DNA of 64,000 bases from Lucifuga dentata (lineage: Eukaryota > Chordata > Actinopteri > Ophidiiformes > Bythitidae). The translations under genes were made by a program, and so were the position numbers. This document shows, piece by piece, positions 35,336 through 48,379 of this stretch. The notes under the pieces were generated by a model. It was given only the letters and a program-made list of their open reading frames with translations. It had not been told where the DNA came from and made no database searches. Numbering within the stretch: the first letter of the stretch is position 1; every line of letters begins with the position of its first letter. The DNA lies in the NCBI GenBank assembly GCA_014773175.1, contig VXCM01000300.1, positions 91,063 through 155,062 on the forward strand. Direction: 5' to 3'.

Positions 35336-37957
35336 AAAAAAGGAGGTGTGATTTTTTTTTTTTATTGTTTCTTCCATTGATGCTGCTTGTGGTGATTAGT
35401 GTTTTCCGTGACCTTGTCACAGTATCCCCTCATTTTTCATCGACCTGCACGGATCTATCTAACGCTCCATCCTTCGCAGATGTGTGTGCTGGAAATGGGA
35501 CTGGGACTTAGAATTTGATCTGGCTGTAAAAAAAAAAAAAAAAAAAAAAAAAAATGCGCAAACGACGATGTCAACAGGCCAAAAGCGTAATAATGAATCG
35601 TTATTTATTTATTTATTTATTTTTGATCAAAATATAACCACGAGCCCATTTAACGCCATCTGCGATTTTCATTCGCAATCTGTGACAATATGTGAGAAAT
35701 CCAAAGGCCAGATTCTTTGTTCTGTGTGTGCGCCTTTTAGGCTGCAATTATTAGAGTGTAATCCATGTGCAGCACCGATCCGTTCATCCGCCACCCACGG
35801 TTACTCATTGATCTGTGTGTCTGGGTTACAGTTGTAGTTTTTCACCCCAGCACTCAGTCTCTTCCTCAAAATTATTGACAATACAGCCTTTCAAACATGA
35901 AGGTGTTTTTTGAGTCAGACGGGATATCACGTACAGGCCGTACGGCGTGGGCCTGCACGAGCGACAAAATGAAATTATGGTTTTATGTTTTCACGCGTCA
36001 TTGAATTGAACTGTAAGAGGGTTTAAATCAATGCTGCATTACTGTCATCGTCAATGGAGTTTGGTGCTGAGACACAGGAGCAGGGAGGGAGGGGAGAAAA
36101 AAATGGCATTTAGCCAGAAGAGAATTGGCACGGAAGGAATCCTGCTGGTGTTGGATTTATGGTGCTGGGTGAGAAAACTGGTGGATTTTCTGGTTGGCTT
36201 CATGCACCTAAAGGGAAATATAGATTGTTGTTATCACCGACAGGCTGGCCACATGCACTCTGATGCTTGAATGATGAGAAATTGTTTTGCCTTATGCCAT
36301 TTGCAGTAGATCTGTGGCTCCTGAATGATTCAGTATCCTTTATAAAATATCACAATGGTCAATTCTAGTGATGAGAAGGTTTGGATTCTATTAAGTTACT
36401 ATGTTATCATCACCACCCAAATGGTGACTAATGAACATGTGTGGAGCACCTCCACAAAGTCTGTAGGGATAAACATCCATTTAATGTGAATCATGCACCA
36501 ATATACCTTCAGAAAAACTGCAACTATGGATTTGAATTTAATCACAGTGACAAAAGACAGTCTGGCTCATTGTTTTTGTGTATAGATTGATTTGGAGATA
36601 GATGAAAAAGCTAGACATGCATCCTAGATTTGGCTCCTTAAAAAAAGCACTGTAAAGAAAGAAAGTGTTAAATAAAATTCCTTGCAATTATGTTAGTGAG
36701 CAGTATATGAAAAGTGAAAATATTCTATCTGAGATATTTGCCCCTTCAGGATGCTAAATCATTGATGGTGTAACCTGTAGGTGTAGGTGATCTAATGGCC
36801 GGAAATACGTTTGATTAGTTTCTATTAGTGTATTTTTTTAGGATCTTATTGTATATTTTTTGCATGTAAAACACCAGCCAGTAATTAGGAGTCAGATAAT
36901 GGATTTAAAGTGTCTCAGAAATTCAAAGTAGCACCATACATGTTGATATTGGCTATTTGTTCATGCTGTGCTGTGTGACACAGTATTTTAATGCTAATAA
37001 TAGTATACATAATAATATCCAGACATTAATATTTGTATCAGTGTTGCCTTAATCTAAAATATAAAATGTAATTACACTTTACCACTTTCAAAGTCTGCCC
37101 TCATTTATTCATTCCTCTGCTGTGTAAGCTGCATCTTTTCAGAAATATAGTCCAAGATAACGTAATACATATGTATGTAATACATCAACACTCCTAATAA
37201 TATTTATATTCTATACATTCTTTATGAAAAGATTTTTAAAAATATTACCTTGTTGAGGAATATAGGTGAATTCAGCTGTTTCAGTATGGAATAACGACAA
37301 AATGCAGCAATTTGATCTAATATTTCATCTCACTGCAGCATGGAAAGCATTAGCCTGTTACCCACACTGAAATTAGCATCAGTCCCCCCATCTTGTTCTT
37401 ATTGTAGCTGTTGTATCATCAATAGATGTATTAACATATTATCATATGTACATATTAGGGATTTAATAGACTAGTCAACATGTCACAGTGGGCAGTCGTG
37501 GACAGTTTTTATCAGCAAATATTAATGTCTGTGTACATATATCATTATTCTATAGCAATGTTGTAGTGTAGTATTCCTACAGCAAATACATATTTCATAT
37601 TGCAAAAATGACACTTAAGCAGTGGCATTCTTTTTTTAAAGGTCAGCGATGATTACTGTGGTGTTTTACATGCAAAAAAAAAAAAAAAAAAAAAAAAAAN
37701 TAAAAAAAAAAAAAAAAATCTCTATTGGTGAATTTCTTTACTATATACAACCATGATCTGTAAATATATTTCAAATCAATATATTTAAATCAGAATCAAC
37801 TTATTTAGGCATATATAACATGTTCCTACTCCTTGAAAATTATGAATGGATGTTTTACTATACTCGTTCAGTGGCTTCAACTGTATCATTGAGAGATGCT
37901 GAGGGTGTTTGAATCTTTGCCTCAAGTAGAGTTATGAAGACTCAGTTTCCCTTCATG

Positions 37958-37958
37958 G

Positions 37959-38024
<66 letters not shown>
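37958..38024. repeat. (GT)n microsatellite
   Basis: An almost pure GT repeat of about 67 bases with one early interruption (GTGC). Confidence 0.95.
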
Positions 38025-38025
<1 letters not shown>

Positions 38026-38430
38026 ATGTTTGTACTAGTGAACTGGGAGATTCTATTTATGTACAGAGTCAGTCAGAGAGCAGTCTGTCTTTGAAGTGCT
38101 GTGCTGCTGTAATGTAGACAGCATCCAGGTTGGTAAAGCCCCGTCATTACCATTTCCCTGTGAGGCTGCAGTGTGATCTTGCCAAAACTGGAATGTGGGG
38201 GGTGGGGGATGCGGGGGAAGCAGTAACACTGTGCTGGTATTCATCCATTACAGCCAGATGAGACAGTCTAGCTATGACATGAGGATGAAACTTAGTCATT
38301 AGGATCAAACTTAGTCACTGATTTTCCGATTAATTGCGATTCAAATTTAAAAAATTCCAATATGGATTCATAAAATTAAAAAAAAAGATCCTTTAAATAG
38401 TCTGATTTTTAATTGAGTTTTAGTTGTGTA

Positions 38431-38484
38431 AGTAACGCTACTAGCATAAGTAACGCTAGTAGCATAAGTAAAGCTACTAGCATA
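38431..38484 (+). repeat. 18-bp tandem repeat, three units
   Basis: Three consecutive 18-bp units, AGTAACGCTACTAGCATA, AGTAACGCTAGTAGCATA and AGTAAAGCTACTAGCATA, which differ by one base each. It lies just before the hAT-transposase remnant. Confidence 0.85.
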
Positions 38485-38569
38485 ATTAACTAGCGCAACT
38501 TGTCAGTAACATGAGTTCTGTGTGACGTAGCGGAAAGTGCAGAAGATCAGGCTTGTATTAAAAACAACA

Positions 38570-39030
38570 TGGCAAATGTTTAGAGCAGATGATGTTTGGA
38601 CTCATTTTGGTTTTCAAAAGTAAAAGGACAAAAATGAGCCTGACAAAAGTAAGGCCATTTGCAAAATATGTAACTCGGAAGTAAAATTTTGTGGCTACAC
38701 AATGAACTTGTGGAACCTCTTGATGAGGCGTCACATCACTGCCACAAAGTGTGAATGAATGAACAAAGACAGATGATGGTAGAAAACGCATCAACCAGCA
38801 AGCTGCCATCTGCCTCATATCCAGCTAAAAAAATAATCGAGTCCGTTGCTATTTGTATATGCAAGGATACGCAGCCTTACAGCGTCATGGACAAAGAGAA
38901 ATTTAGGAACATCCTTAAAATGCTGCTGTGCCCACACAACAACACATTAGTGAGGCGGCTACACAGAGCTTTAGGTGGATGTCAAAGAGAGCATCAGAGC
39001 CTCTCAGTCGACCAAAAGGTCAAAGGTTAA
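38570..39030 (+). pseudogene. hAT transposase (BED-finger) remnant
   Basis: Translation with interruptions gives a BED zinc-finger-like N-terminus: VWTHFGFQK, then KAICKICNSEVKFCGYTMNL with the C-x2-C pair, then RRHITATKC. It continues with KKIIESVAICICKDTQPYSV and KEKFRNILKML, which resembles the hAT segment that reads ...I-A-x-F-I-x-x-D-x-Q-P-x-S-V. Stops after FQK and after TKC show it is non-functional. The RNase H-fold catalytic domain is absent. Confidence 0.68.
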
Positions 39031-41551
39031 CCTGAACCTGTTTCCTTTAATACATTCATTAAGTTCTCAACATATATTTTGAAAAAATGTTCTTTTTATA
39101 CAGTAATGTAATTTAGAAGATATAACCCTAACAGAATTTTCCAGAATTTAACCAAATCAAATCAAATCGAAATGAATCGGGGCTTTGAAAATTTAATTGA
39201 ATCGGGAGATCAGAATTGATATCCAGCCTTACATTTGGTCTGGGGCTACCAGATAAACTAAGCTGTTTCTCTTGTAACAAGAAATATTAATGACGTTTGC
39301 CCGTATATAACACCAGTCCATCGGCATATATTGTACAGACGTCGGCTCTGAAGGCCAAGAGCTCCAAAGGACAGACTGATAGACGTTTGTGACCATAACA
39401 TTATTAAGCATTTGTGGCTTACTACATTACGAACCATTCTCATTGCACATGTGCACCCACATTTGCTGTTAAGTCACAAAGAAAGCCTTTGTGCGCATCA
39501 GCCAGTTGAAATGCTGAATGCCGCTCTGTTCTCCTGCACTGGTTATCTGGCCAAGAAACAAAGTGTCACTTTGTGCCTCCTCAACACAGCAGCAGCAACA
39601 GACACAGTAGAACGCGCCCATCTCTCTTCGCTCGGTGCTCACACTACCCTGATCACTACCGACGCACACCTTCTCCCCTCAGGCTGTCCGACTGTACATG
39701 TGCTCATTCCAACACATATCAGCAGTCGTGAACCCATGGGTTCACGTCTGCTCATGACCATGAGACATGCGTTTTCATTCCTGAGTGTGGCACCACCACG
39801 CAGGGCAATCAAATTTTCAATGATGCAAAAATAGCAAAGGATGTTACCCTCTTATGTGCTTACACACTCACACACACTCACACACACAAAACTAGCCCTC
39901 ACTGCATGTGACACCTGACTCCAGGTAATGCCCTAGTTCCACAGTGACAGCAGGCAGGTGGAACGGCCACACACTCATAGATACCCTCGCACACAGAGCC
40001 CTTTGCACGAAGGTAAGAAGGCATTCTGATGCAGTAACATATGAACAGTCATCTTTTAGATTAGCATGGAATGCTTGTGTTCATTCTCATTGTTGTCAGT
40101 TGCCTGTTTCAAGTTTGCATGTATGTTTTCGGCGTGTCGACTGGCTCTCTGTGGCATGATGAAGCCATTATGAGCAGCAGTGCAGTGAAGTGTATCAATA
40201 TTACTGCACCACTTTACACATTTTTTGGTGAAAAATTTGTATTATATGCTAACTATGAATGTCAGACATTGTCATGGTTGTGTATGATGCTGTCAGTCAG
40301 CAGACTAAGGCCTCTGTTGTTGTTTGTTGCCATTAAGTTACACACTTGAACGTTATTTGTTAACTCTTGGCTCGTGTGGAAACTATAACCCTGGTCATGT
40401 GATAGATGTTCCATGTAACTCGTGCACACGCACACACCCTTCAGATGCAGATGGAGTAGATGACATAAGAACACCTTACAACAGAATGCAATCCAATACA
40501 ACATTTCACACTCCCTCAAATATTATCATCGATTTAAATCTGCATTGATCTGGCTCAACATAATTGAACATCGAGGAGTCTTGATTTTCCTGTTATTTTG
40601 TCCAGTAAGTCATGTGCTGATGTTTTTATGATCGTTATGACTCAACTCTTGCCTTGATTAGATTTCATTGATGATATATGTAGGGTTGAGTCTGACAGAC
40701 TAAACAGGCCTTGTTCAACACATGGCTCTGACTTTCATTAGTCAGTTTATTTGTGTGCTCTGGGCAACACATATGGCACTAAGGTGAGAGGAGAAGGGAT
40801 CTGCATGTAAATGAGGCAGCAAAAGGTGAGATATTTTAGTGAAAATTTCACGTTCGAAATTGTACTGAGACTAGATGTCTGAGGATCGGCTCTGTTTTCG
40901 CTTCATTCGCTTGATAATTTTGCATGCGCAAACCAAATGCTTGACAGAAACATGCAAAAATTATATAATCATGCTGATTAATAAATGAATTCTTTCATTA
41001 GGCACTCTGCAACCAGCAGACACATTTATATCAAACTCAAAACTACAAATTATACACAATTGTAGGCAGAATGCAGGTAAAGTAGTCTATTCTAGGATAA
41101 ACATTAGTCCAAGATTGTTTCCATAACTGCTTCTAGACTGTATGAAAGCTTTGCCTTCAGTAGATAAAATTCCTACAGCCACTTGAAGGTAGCACGGCTG
41201 ATACATGTGTGTCTTTGAAAAGGTCCATGTCAAAACACAAAAATTTTACGCATAATGTGTAACAACACCAAACTGCTGCAAAATAACCACACAAAAACTT
41301 AATTTACACACAGATTAGATTTTAGTCAGATTAGTTTTTAATTATCCAGTATTTATCCAGCTTATGTAGTTGGAACTGTCAGGTCCAGGGGATGCACGCA
41401 GGTTACATAGTAAATAAATAATAAAGTCAGTTAAAAGTTCATCCTCCTCTCCATCACTCAACATCCTCAGGACCGGCCAGTTTCTACCAATCCTCTCTGT
41501 ATCCTCATTCTGAAATACCAGGTTACCAGGGGCAACAGCTGCATGTGTCAT

Positions 41552-41581
41552 GCTGCTTGATCCTGCAAAGGATCAAGCAGC
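41552..41581. repeat. Perfect 12-bp inverted repeat, 6-nt loop
   Basis: GCTGCTTGATCC, loop TGCAAA, GGATCAAGCAGC. The arms pair perfectly. It could be the end of an unrecognised element or a small hairpin. Confidence 0.8.
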
Positions 41582-41712
41582 CTAGAGTTGGATTTTTAAT
41601 CTTTAAAGCACATTTTCAGTTTCAACATACAGTATAATAATAGCTGCAAATAACTGGTTAAATTTGGTGAGCCAAGAAAGTAGTTATGTTACTAAAAATA
41701 TACACAAATGTG

Positions 41713-41713
<1 letters not shown>

Positions 41714-41754
<41 letters not shown>

Positions 41755-41755
41755 T
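41714..41755. repeat. (TTA)n microsatellite
   Basis: Fourteen or so trinucleotide ATT/TTA units in uninterrupted tandem. Confidence 0.95.
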
Positions 41756-41956
41756 TCATTATTATGTGTTATTGTTTCTTATAAACATACAACAGTAGCA
41801 TTTTCTTTTAGCTTTTTTATGCGTTGCTTTCTTTATTCTACATAATCCGTTACTACACAGAGAGGTTATTGGGTGATCACAAGCATCATAAGCAAATGTA
41901 AAATCAGCTTAAAAAGCTGCATCAGTTGCCTTTGGCATTGTGTATGTTGTGATATA

Positions 41957-42480
41957 GATTCAAGTCGCATGACTTAGATTTGACTTGAACTCAAGTAAGA
42001 ACCTTGCTGACTTTGATATAGCAAAAAAAGACTGGCCGCTCGACTTGGACTTTGACAATAATGCCTTGAACCTGATGACAGACTTGATATCAAAACCTAA
42101 AAGTTTTACAATTAAAAGGTGTGCAGCAAAGAAAGGTTTTTTACAAGTTTTTTCTTAATTTTGAACAAAATCTTAAGGCAAAGGATTATGTGAAAACAGC
42201 CTAAATATACCGTTTCATGACATTGCTCTGCAATACAACGTGTTTATGGTGTTTCATCTAAATATGAGGTTTATCTGCCAAGAAATAAATACAGATTTAA
42301 AAAAAAAAATCCATGATTTGTGCAAACTGACTATATCAGTTCTTAGTCTGGCAATGAATTTGGTATAGAGTGCATTACTGCTTCTTTAGAACCCAAACTC
42401 AAAGTTTAGGACCTTTGGCTTGACTTGGACCTGTCAGCCTTTACTCGTGACTTGAATTGTGACTTCCATGTTTTGACTTT
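41957..42480. repeat. ACTTGGACTTGA-type degenerate repeat, second locus
   Basis: Scattered GACTTGGACTTTGAC, TTGACTTGGACCTG and CTCGACTTGGAC words like those at 6506-6655. It is a larger and more decayed copy of the same dispersed repeat. Confidence 0.5.
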
Positions 42481-45187
42481 CGACATGAGCGCCAATTCTC
42501 ACCTGGCCACAGTGGACATTCTGTTTCCCTACATGGAGAAGTTGGTGGGTGCTCTGCTGTCTTTTTTATTTTTGTTTTATTTTATTTTTTTTATGATCCA
42601 TTATCGTTGTGCTCCAACGTGAATGGCACAGCTATTTAAAAGCAATTTAGTGAGAAGTAATATGTCTTGCTGAGAGGATAATAATCAACCACACCCCTCT
42701 TATTTAAACCCCACTTCAGCCAAATCATATGAAATAACAGATGGTTACGCCCTCATTGTCCTTGCTTGCACACATAATCTGCTGTTATGAGCCCAAAATG
42801 AACCACAAGAGCAGCGATTGCCTATATGCAAGTGTCTGCACAACTGTGTTTATAGTGATAAGGGATAAGCCTAGTGTGAGTTGATTTTCTACATTTTTTT
42901 CCCTCCATCACTGGCACAAGCATGTCGCCATGGAAACCAGAAGATGCTAAAACTTCCGAGAAAGGCAAAGAATGAGACTGGGACAAAGAGTTGGCGCTGA
43001 TGAGTCATTAGCCCTTTTGGGCGGCTTGCTGCAATATAGATCAATAGTTTTTAATTCATTCATAGATCCTGATAGATCTGTTTTGCTGTTTAGAAATGCT
43101 TCCTCATCCACCCTCTCCACCTGCCCCCCTCCATGCCACTCTCATTTTCCTCCATCATGTTCCTCCTGATGCTGCATAACAAACCTAACAAAACCCAATC
43201 CTGCTGTTTTTGTCTCTGTTCTGTATTTATTTCATCGTTTTTTGTNCCCCCCCCCCCCCCTCCAAAGCCACAGCGGAAGCGGCAGCGACGTTCGTCTGGG
43301 TAAAACGAGCTTTGTGCATAAGAGCAGATCGATGTTCCCTAAGGTTTTACTGCAGTGGTACGCAGCCATCTCGAGCTGTGCAGCTGAAATAGGTAAACCG
43401 TTCCACAGCCACCACGTCTGTCTGCTTTGTCAGCAAGCTCTATTTGTGCTATAAGGTTATGGCACTCGGCTGACACCACACTGCTCCAGCGCTAAGCTCT
43501 GCCATTGGACTTTGGTAGTTGTCTCGGCCACTTTGGTGCAGAGCCACGTTGCCATCAAATGACGCTGAGCTGCTAGGTTGTTTGACAGCGCTGCGACGCA
43601 GCATCGTGTTATGCATCCGTCATACTCCGATGCAGCTGTATTCCTCCGCTTCTGTAGCACATGGCTGCTTGTCGTGCTTCTCTCATTCCATCTCTAGCTC
43701 TGCTCCCCAAGTCTTTCAGCAGCCATAGAGCTACACACACATCACACACACCCATCAATTATAATTTAACAGAAACAACAAGGCACTTTTTTTCCTGATT
43801 CACACATGCAGCAAGAAAAGAGAATCCACAATATCTCTCTGTAAACACACAGACAACCACATACAGTTTCTCTCCTGTGTCTCACACACACATACACTGT
43901 TAGTATTCACACACTCATACATGCTTGTTTGCTCCTTGTTCTGCATTGGCTGGAGCCAGACAGGACAAAGAGCCTTTTTTGGGTGAGACATTTCTGAGAG
44001 GGTCTGTCCAGCTCTGTCACCCTCAGGAAGGAAGCCCACGGCATGCTGATCCCACAGGAGACAGCGAGCTTCTCTCCGTCTCTCTCAGTACTGTCTCGCT
44101 GTCTGGTCGTACATTGAGCGCTTGTAGTTTCCGCCATACATCTGAAAACCTCTGGCTCGGCCATACTGGAGGCAGGTGTTGAGTGTTGTGTAGAGACTGT
44201 GGGCCTCGGTGTGAAGGAGCTGCCAGGGTTTGCTGGTTAATGTCAATTTATGGTAGCACATGATAGTAAAAGGTTGCTGATGTGGTTTCACAAAGAGGAT
44301 GTGATGTTGTTGATAATGCTCATGGAGGATATCAAATCAAACGCACTGAACGTGTTACACGCATCTGTTATAAATGGTTGGGATGAGACAAATTAAATGT
44401 CTTTCTCTTTCAACCTGGGTTCTAAACAATAATTTATGTTGCTTGTTTTATTTGTAGATACAGTTAGGTGTGCACTATCATTGAAGAAGTATATTTTGAC
44501 TTTTTAAGATCACCATTTCTGCACCAACAAGCCAGAAAAGTGTATGCTTTTCTCAAAACAGCAAAGGCTTTAACAATCAGATCACTGAGAACTTGGACAG
44601 AAAAGTTTGGAGGCAGTGAGAGAAAAATTAAAAAAAAACACACATGTGGCAGTCAGACAGCAGTTCTTGCTTCACCCTGATACCGATCTCTCGTGTTTCT
44701 CTTCTCTCTCTTCCCTCTGTTAAAGCCTCTTACTTGCTCTCTTACTCTTGCAGTAAAGCAGATAACAACATTGCCATGTTGGCTTCCTTCTTTTCTCACC
44801 ACAGCCAAGGTGTGCAGTAACCATGGCAACCAACGCCAAGGAAACTATACGTGACATGCATTTAGAGGTAACCAAATCCAAAGGCCCAGGTAAATAGGAA
44901 AAAAAAAAGTGTGCTTTTAGTTACATCTTAAAGAGACAGTGCTTAAAATGCAAGATAACACCATGGAGATGAAATGATCCCTGTTTATCTGAATGTGCTG
45001 ATGCTGTCTCTTTAAGAACTGCATGGTGTGGTGATGGTTTGACATGATAGAAGAGATTTAGATCTTTAGATGTGTTGTGTGCTGTGTTCAAGTTTCTAAC
45101 TTGTGACATCTTTCTCTAGTTATTATTTGGTCGTGAGGATGCAGTAGAGATTAATAATATGTTAATAATTAGAAGGACGCTCGATCA

Positions 45188-45645
45188 TACCTCCGCCAAG
45201 GCTGAACAAGCCTAGACAAAATTAATCTTGGTCTGTTTTTTTAAATACTGTAAATCCTTCAACACTTCTGTGGTGAAATTCTTCCTCAGCATTTGATCCA
45301 TTTTAAATCATAGGATGGGGAGACAATGGAAACTACAGAAAGGACCAGGGCCGGCATGAGGGTTCAAACCCATAATCTTTTTACTTCTTGCCCATAACTT
45401 TCTTGGAGGCAACAGTGCTAACCACTGTGCCACTATATGAAGGAGAAGGTGAGAAGAGGAGACTATAATAGTAATAATGTAATTTAATTTAACTGTATTT
45501 GTCATTTGTCAAACAGCCTTAAAAATGGATCCAGATCAAGTACAAATTGCACTATTGATAGACTATCAATACACCTTTTTTTCATTGAGACTGGTGTACT
45601 TCTTTTGAGGAAAATAGAAAACAATATTTCTAAAAAAAAATACTC

Positions 45646-45677
<32 letters not shown>

Positions 45678-45834
45678 TGGATCCGGACCTGCACCAAAAT
45701 CTAATGTTTCTCCCACCCTTACACCAAGTTGTGTCAAAATCGGTTCAAAACTTTTAAAATACTGCTACTCACAAACAAACAAGCAAACCAGCAGATGAAC
45801 ACAGGCAAAAACATAACGTCCTTGGTGGAGGTAA
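45188..45834. mobile_element. Repeat with TACCTCCGCCAAGG inverted ends
   Basis: The left end TACCTCCGCCAAGG and the right end CCTTGGTGGAGGTA are inverted repeats. The right half contains CAAAATCGGTTCAAAAC and AAACAAACAAGCAAACC, a combination common in fish dispersed repeats. A tRNA-derived SINE-like segment and a poly-A tract are embedded. Superfamily not determined. Confidence 0.5.
45316..45439 (-). mobile_element. tRNA-derived SINE-like fragment
   Basis: On the minus strand it reads TAGTGGCACAGTGGTTAGCAC (RNA polymerase III A-box-like, 45415-45435), then GGTTTGAACCC (B-box-like, 45360-45370), then a GGTCCTTTCTGTAGTTTCCA stretch. That order is the head of widespread fish tRNA-derived repeats. 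It is nested inside the element with TACCTCC ends. Confidence 0.55.
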
Positions 45835-47757
45835 TAAAACAATAATAAGTTAAAGTGGTGTGCAAGACTTGTCTACGTAAAAACTTAAATTTCACTTTAG
45901 TGATCTATATCTGCCTTAAGAACTGGAGCTTTCTTTTACTCTACAGCCAATATCCTGAATAATATTACACACACATCACACCACAATATCACTCCCTGTA
46001 CTGAGAGAGAGTGAGAGTGGGTCTGACAGAGTCCGGAGCATCGATTTGATCAGCATGCTAAACAAGTTATCTCCTGTGTTTGTTGTACTGATATTGACAG
46101 ATGAGAAGCAAAGCCTCTGATGAAGCCTTAGGAAAATCTCAAACATGCACAGATTCCTGGAAATCTAAGTTTGTGGAGATGATGTGTATGAAAACATGAT
46201 AAATAGGGTTAAGACTGATAACTCTAGTCTGAGCAGATTCAATTGATTTCTGCTGTTTGTCAGATGAGATTGATGTGGTTATGAGTCATGTTTGACACAC
46301 CAAATAATAAACCTTTACTCCCTTTTACTTTAACTACAGCATGATGCCCCAATTTACACAAACCAGTACTAAGTTTGTACTCAATCAATGAAAGAAAATA
46401 ATATGACAAACACTTTCCCACACTGTATATTTATGGTCAGTGTTGTTAGTTGCACATGGTAAAAACAAACACTACTTGAACTCATCTTTAGTCTCCCACA
46501 CTAAAATAAATATACTTTAGAGTTCAGGATCTAAGTGGGGAAATGAGTTTACTGTATATTTCCCATAATGCTCCTGGTTTGCAGCATAACTGAAATCCCA
46601 CACCAGTTGCTACTTTTAGCTCTGAAAGGGATACCCACAGAGTCCCGAGGAAGCTTCTCTGCACAACGGTGTAGAGTAGCTTTGTAATCTCACCCACTTA
46701 GTTCATCCAGCGGACCTCCACAAGTACACAGACAAAAACAAAACACACAGCCCTGACATACATGGGCAGAGAAAAGTGGCATGAAAGATACACAACGTGC
46801 ATTCTTCCCCTTACAAACCCCCACATATTTTACTACTAAATTCAGTCTCCTTTAATCTGTTCTCATAGCTCAAATGTCAAATTATAAGTAAGTAAGATGA
46901 TTACATAAATGTCAACAAATCTTGTTTTTTGGGCTCTGGAGAAAACAGTGGGACAGGGTTTATAACCTTTTGGCTTGAATGATGATGAAGTTCAGTTGTG
47001 TCAACTGTGAAAAGCATTAATGACTAGAACTAAGTTTTTCTACCACTACTTTGCTTTTTTCGTACATTTACTCTTAACACGTTTATATCTTTGGCTCCTT
47101 CTTAGTGTTTATAGTCATAATTTGGCAGTAACAGCAGAAACTGCCTGATTGACAAACAAGTCAGGGAGTATGCCAGAGTAATTAGTTGTTTTATATCAGT
47201 CATTAAGTAGCAATGAGAGTTGCGTGCTTTGGTTTTGCATCAGGGAGTATGTGTGTAATACTTTGAGAGTTATCTGTTATCTTTTGGAGCATTCAGATAT
47301 TGCAGGTCAACACGCATTAGACACGCATAAGAATTGAACTATGCCATGTTGGACAGGATATTGGGTGTGGGTTTGCACAAGTTCTTGCTTTATCTTCTCT
47401 CTTCAGTGAGGATGACATTGCCAGCCTCGTCCTGTTTTCAGGCAGTAATTTAAAGATTTGTTCAGTTTTACCATATTTCAAAAAGTGCTGTGAATGCGAG
47501 CGCTCCTTTTAATATTCAGTGTTTGTTTTTTCCACTTCTATGGACAAAAGAGCCAAGGTTTTCTTTTCATTCCATCTGCTATTTTTAATTTTTCTTTTGA
47601 GTCAGCCCTTTCCATTTCATTATTTATTCCAACACACCAACATGCACACCCACCCATAAGCACAGTCCTGCTATTTATCGAGGAAGAGAGGAAGAGATAT
47701 AAAGATTGATGATCTGATTACGTGAGCCGTAGTTATCATCTCCCTTTTTGCCAACAG

Positions 47758-48346
47758 AGAGGAGGCAACAGGGCAAATTCCAGCCCTTCAGACGACTGTT
47801 TGGAAAGAAGAAGAAGAGGGAGGCTAAGGGGGGCTTTGATGGAGCAGAGCTAAAGGCTAGTTTCTCTACCGGGGAAGTGTGCAATGGAGCTGTATCTGAC
47901 GATGAGGAGACCAATCAAAATCTGAGGTAACTACAAATATAGATTCACATATTTCTCTGTGTAACAGGTGATAAAGGCTGTGTCAAAAACGGTATAATAT
48001 ACAATCAATCAGCTACCAATAATTTAATGTAATAGAGTTTATAGAATTTCTTGGCCTTCATGTTAGATCAAGCCTTCTTCAAGACCAATGATGCCTTCAT
48101 AACACTATAACGCCACTTGTGTCACATTTGATAGATGATTTTCTGAGACCTCTACATCATCAACATGATCAGTTATTAACCAAAAACGCCTATTATATCG
48201 TATCTAAAAAACAAAAAAAATGTTCCAGTTTAGATCCTGTTGAGTTACATAAATGCCTGATATGACAAATGTGATACAAAAAAACCCAACCATACATGCA
48301 AAAAACATTTCAGAATTCTTTTTTTTTTTTTTTTTTTTTTTTTTTN

Positions 48347-48379
<33 letters not shown>

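Larger units (their letters stand above)
35341..38569. other. Gene-poor AT-rich DNA
   Basis: No exon-like sequence is recognised. It contains poly-A tracts (35528-35554, and about 37673-37718 with an N at 37700), a TTTA tetranucleotide run near 35603-35622, a long GT microsatellite and an 18-bp tandem repeat. It is presumably intergenic or the long first intron of cracd. Confidence 0.5.
39031..41956. other. Gene-poor DNA between repeats
   Basis: No exon with convincing splice sites and no recognised family. It contains an ATT microsatellite (41714-41755) and a perfect 12-bp-arm hairpin at 41552-41581. The open frame of about 140 codons at 39412-39834 has no recognisable domain and is treated as chance. 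Confidence 0.45.
42481..47757. other. Region upstream of recognised cracd exons
   Basis: The upstream cracd exon that supplies the start codon should lie here or further 5'. I could not identify it. It must end in phase 1, because the exon at 47758 begins with the last two bases of a codon. Two unexplained open segments after splice-like sequences (about 42489-42542 and 43262-43391) are noted without a call. Repeats occupy 45188-45834. Confidence 0.4.

Noticed and set aside
39412..39834. Open frame of 140 codons
   Set aside because: No family resemblance, no splice context, and ordinary intergenic composition. Left as chance.
42489..42542. Segment reading MSANSHLATVDILFPYMEKL before GTGGGT
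   Set aside because: It looks exon-like, but it follows directly on a degenerate repeat and has no recognisable partner exon or family.
43262..43391. Open segment SHSGSGSDVRLGKTSFVHKS... after a poly-C tract and AAAG
   Set aside because: It could be an exon, but the upstream sequence is a gap in a poly-C run, no protein match comes to mind and the phase does not join cracd. Recorded only as unexplained.
44823..44867. ATG GCA ACC AAC GCC AAG... followed by GTAACC, a possible first cracd exon
   Set aside because: It ends in phase 0 while the next cracd exon needs phase 1, and related wording (CCAACGCCAAGGA, GGCAACCATTTAGA) occurs at 27267-27315, so it looks like a dispersed repeat.
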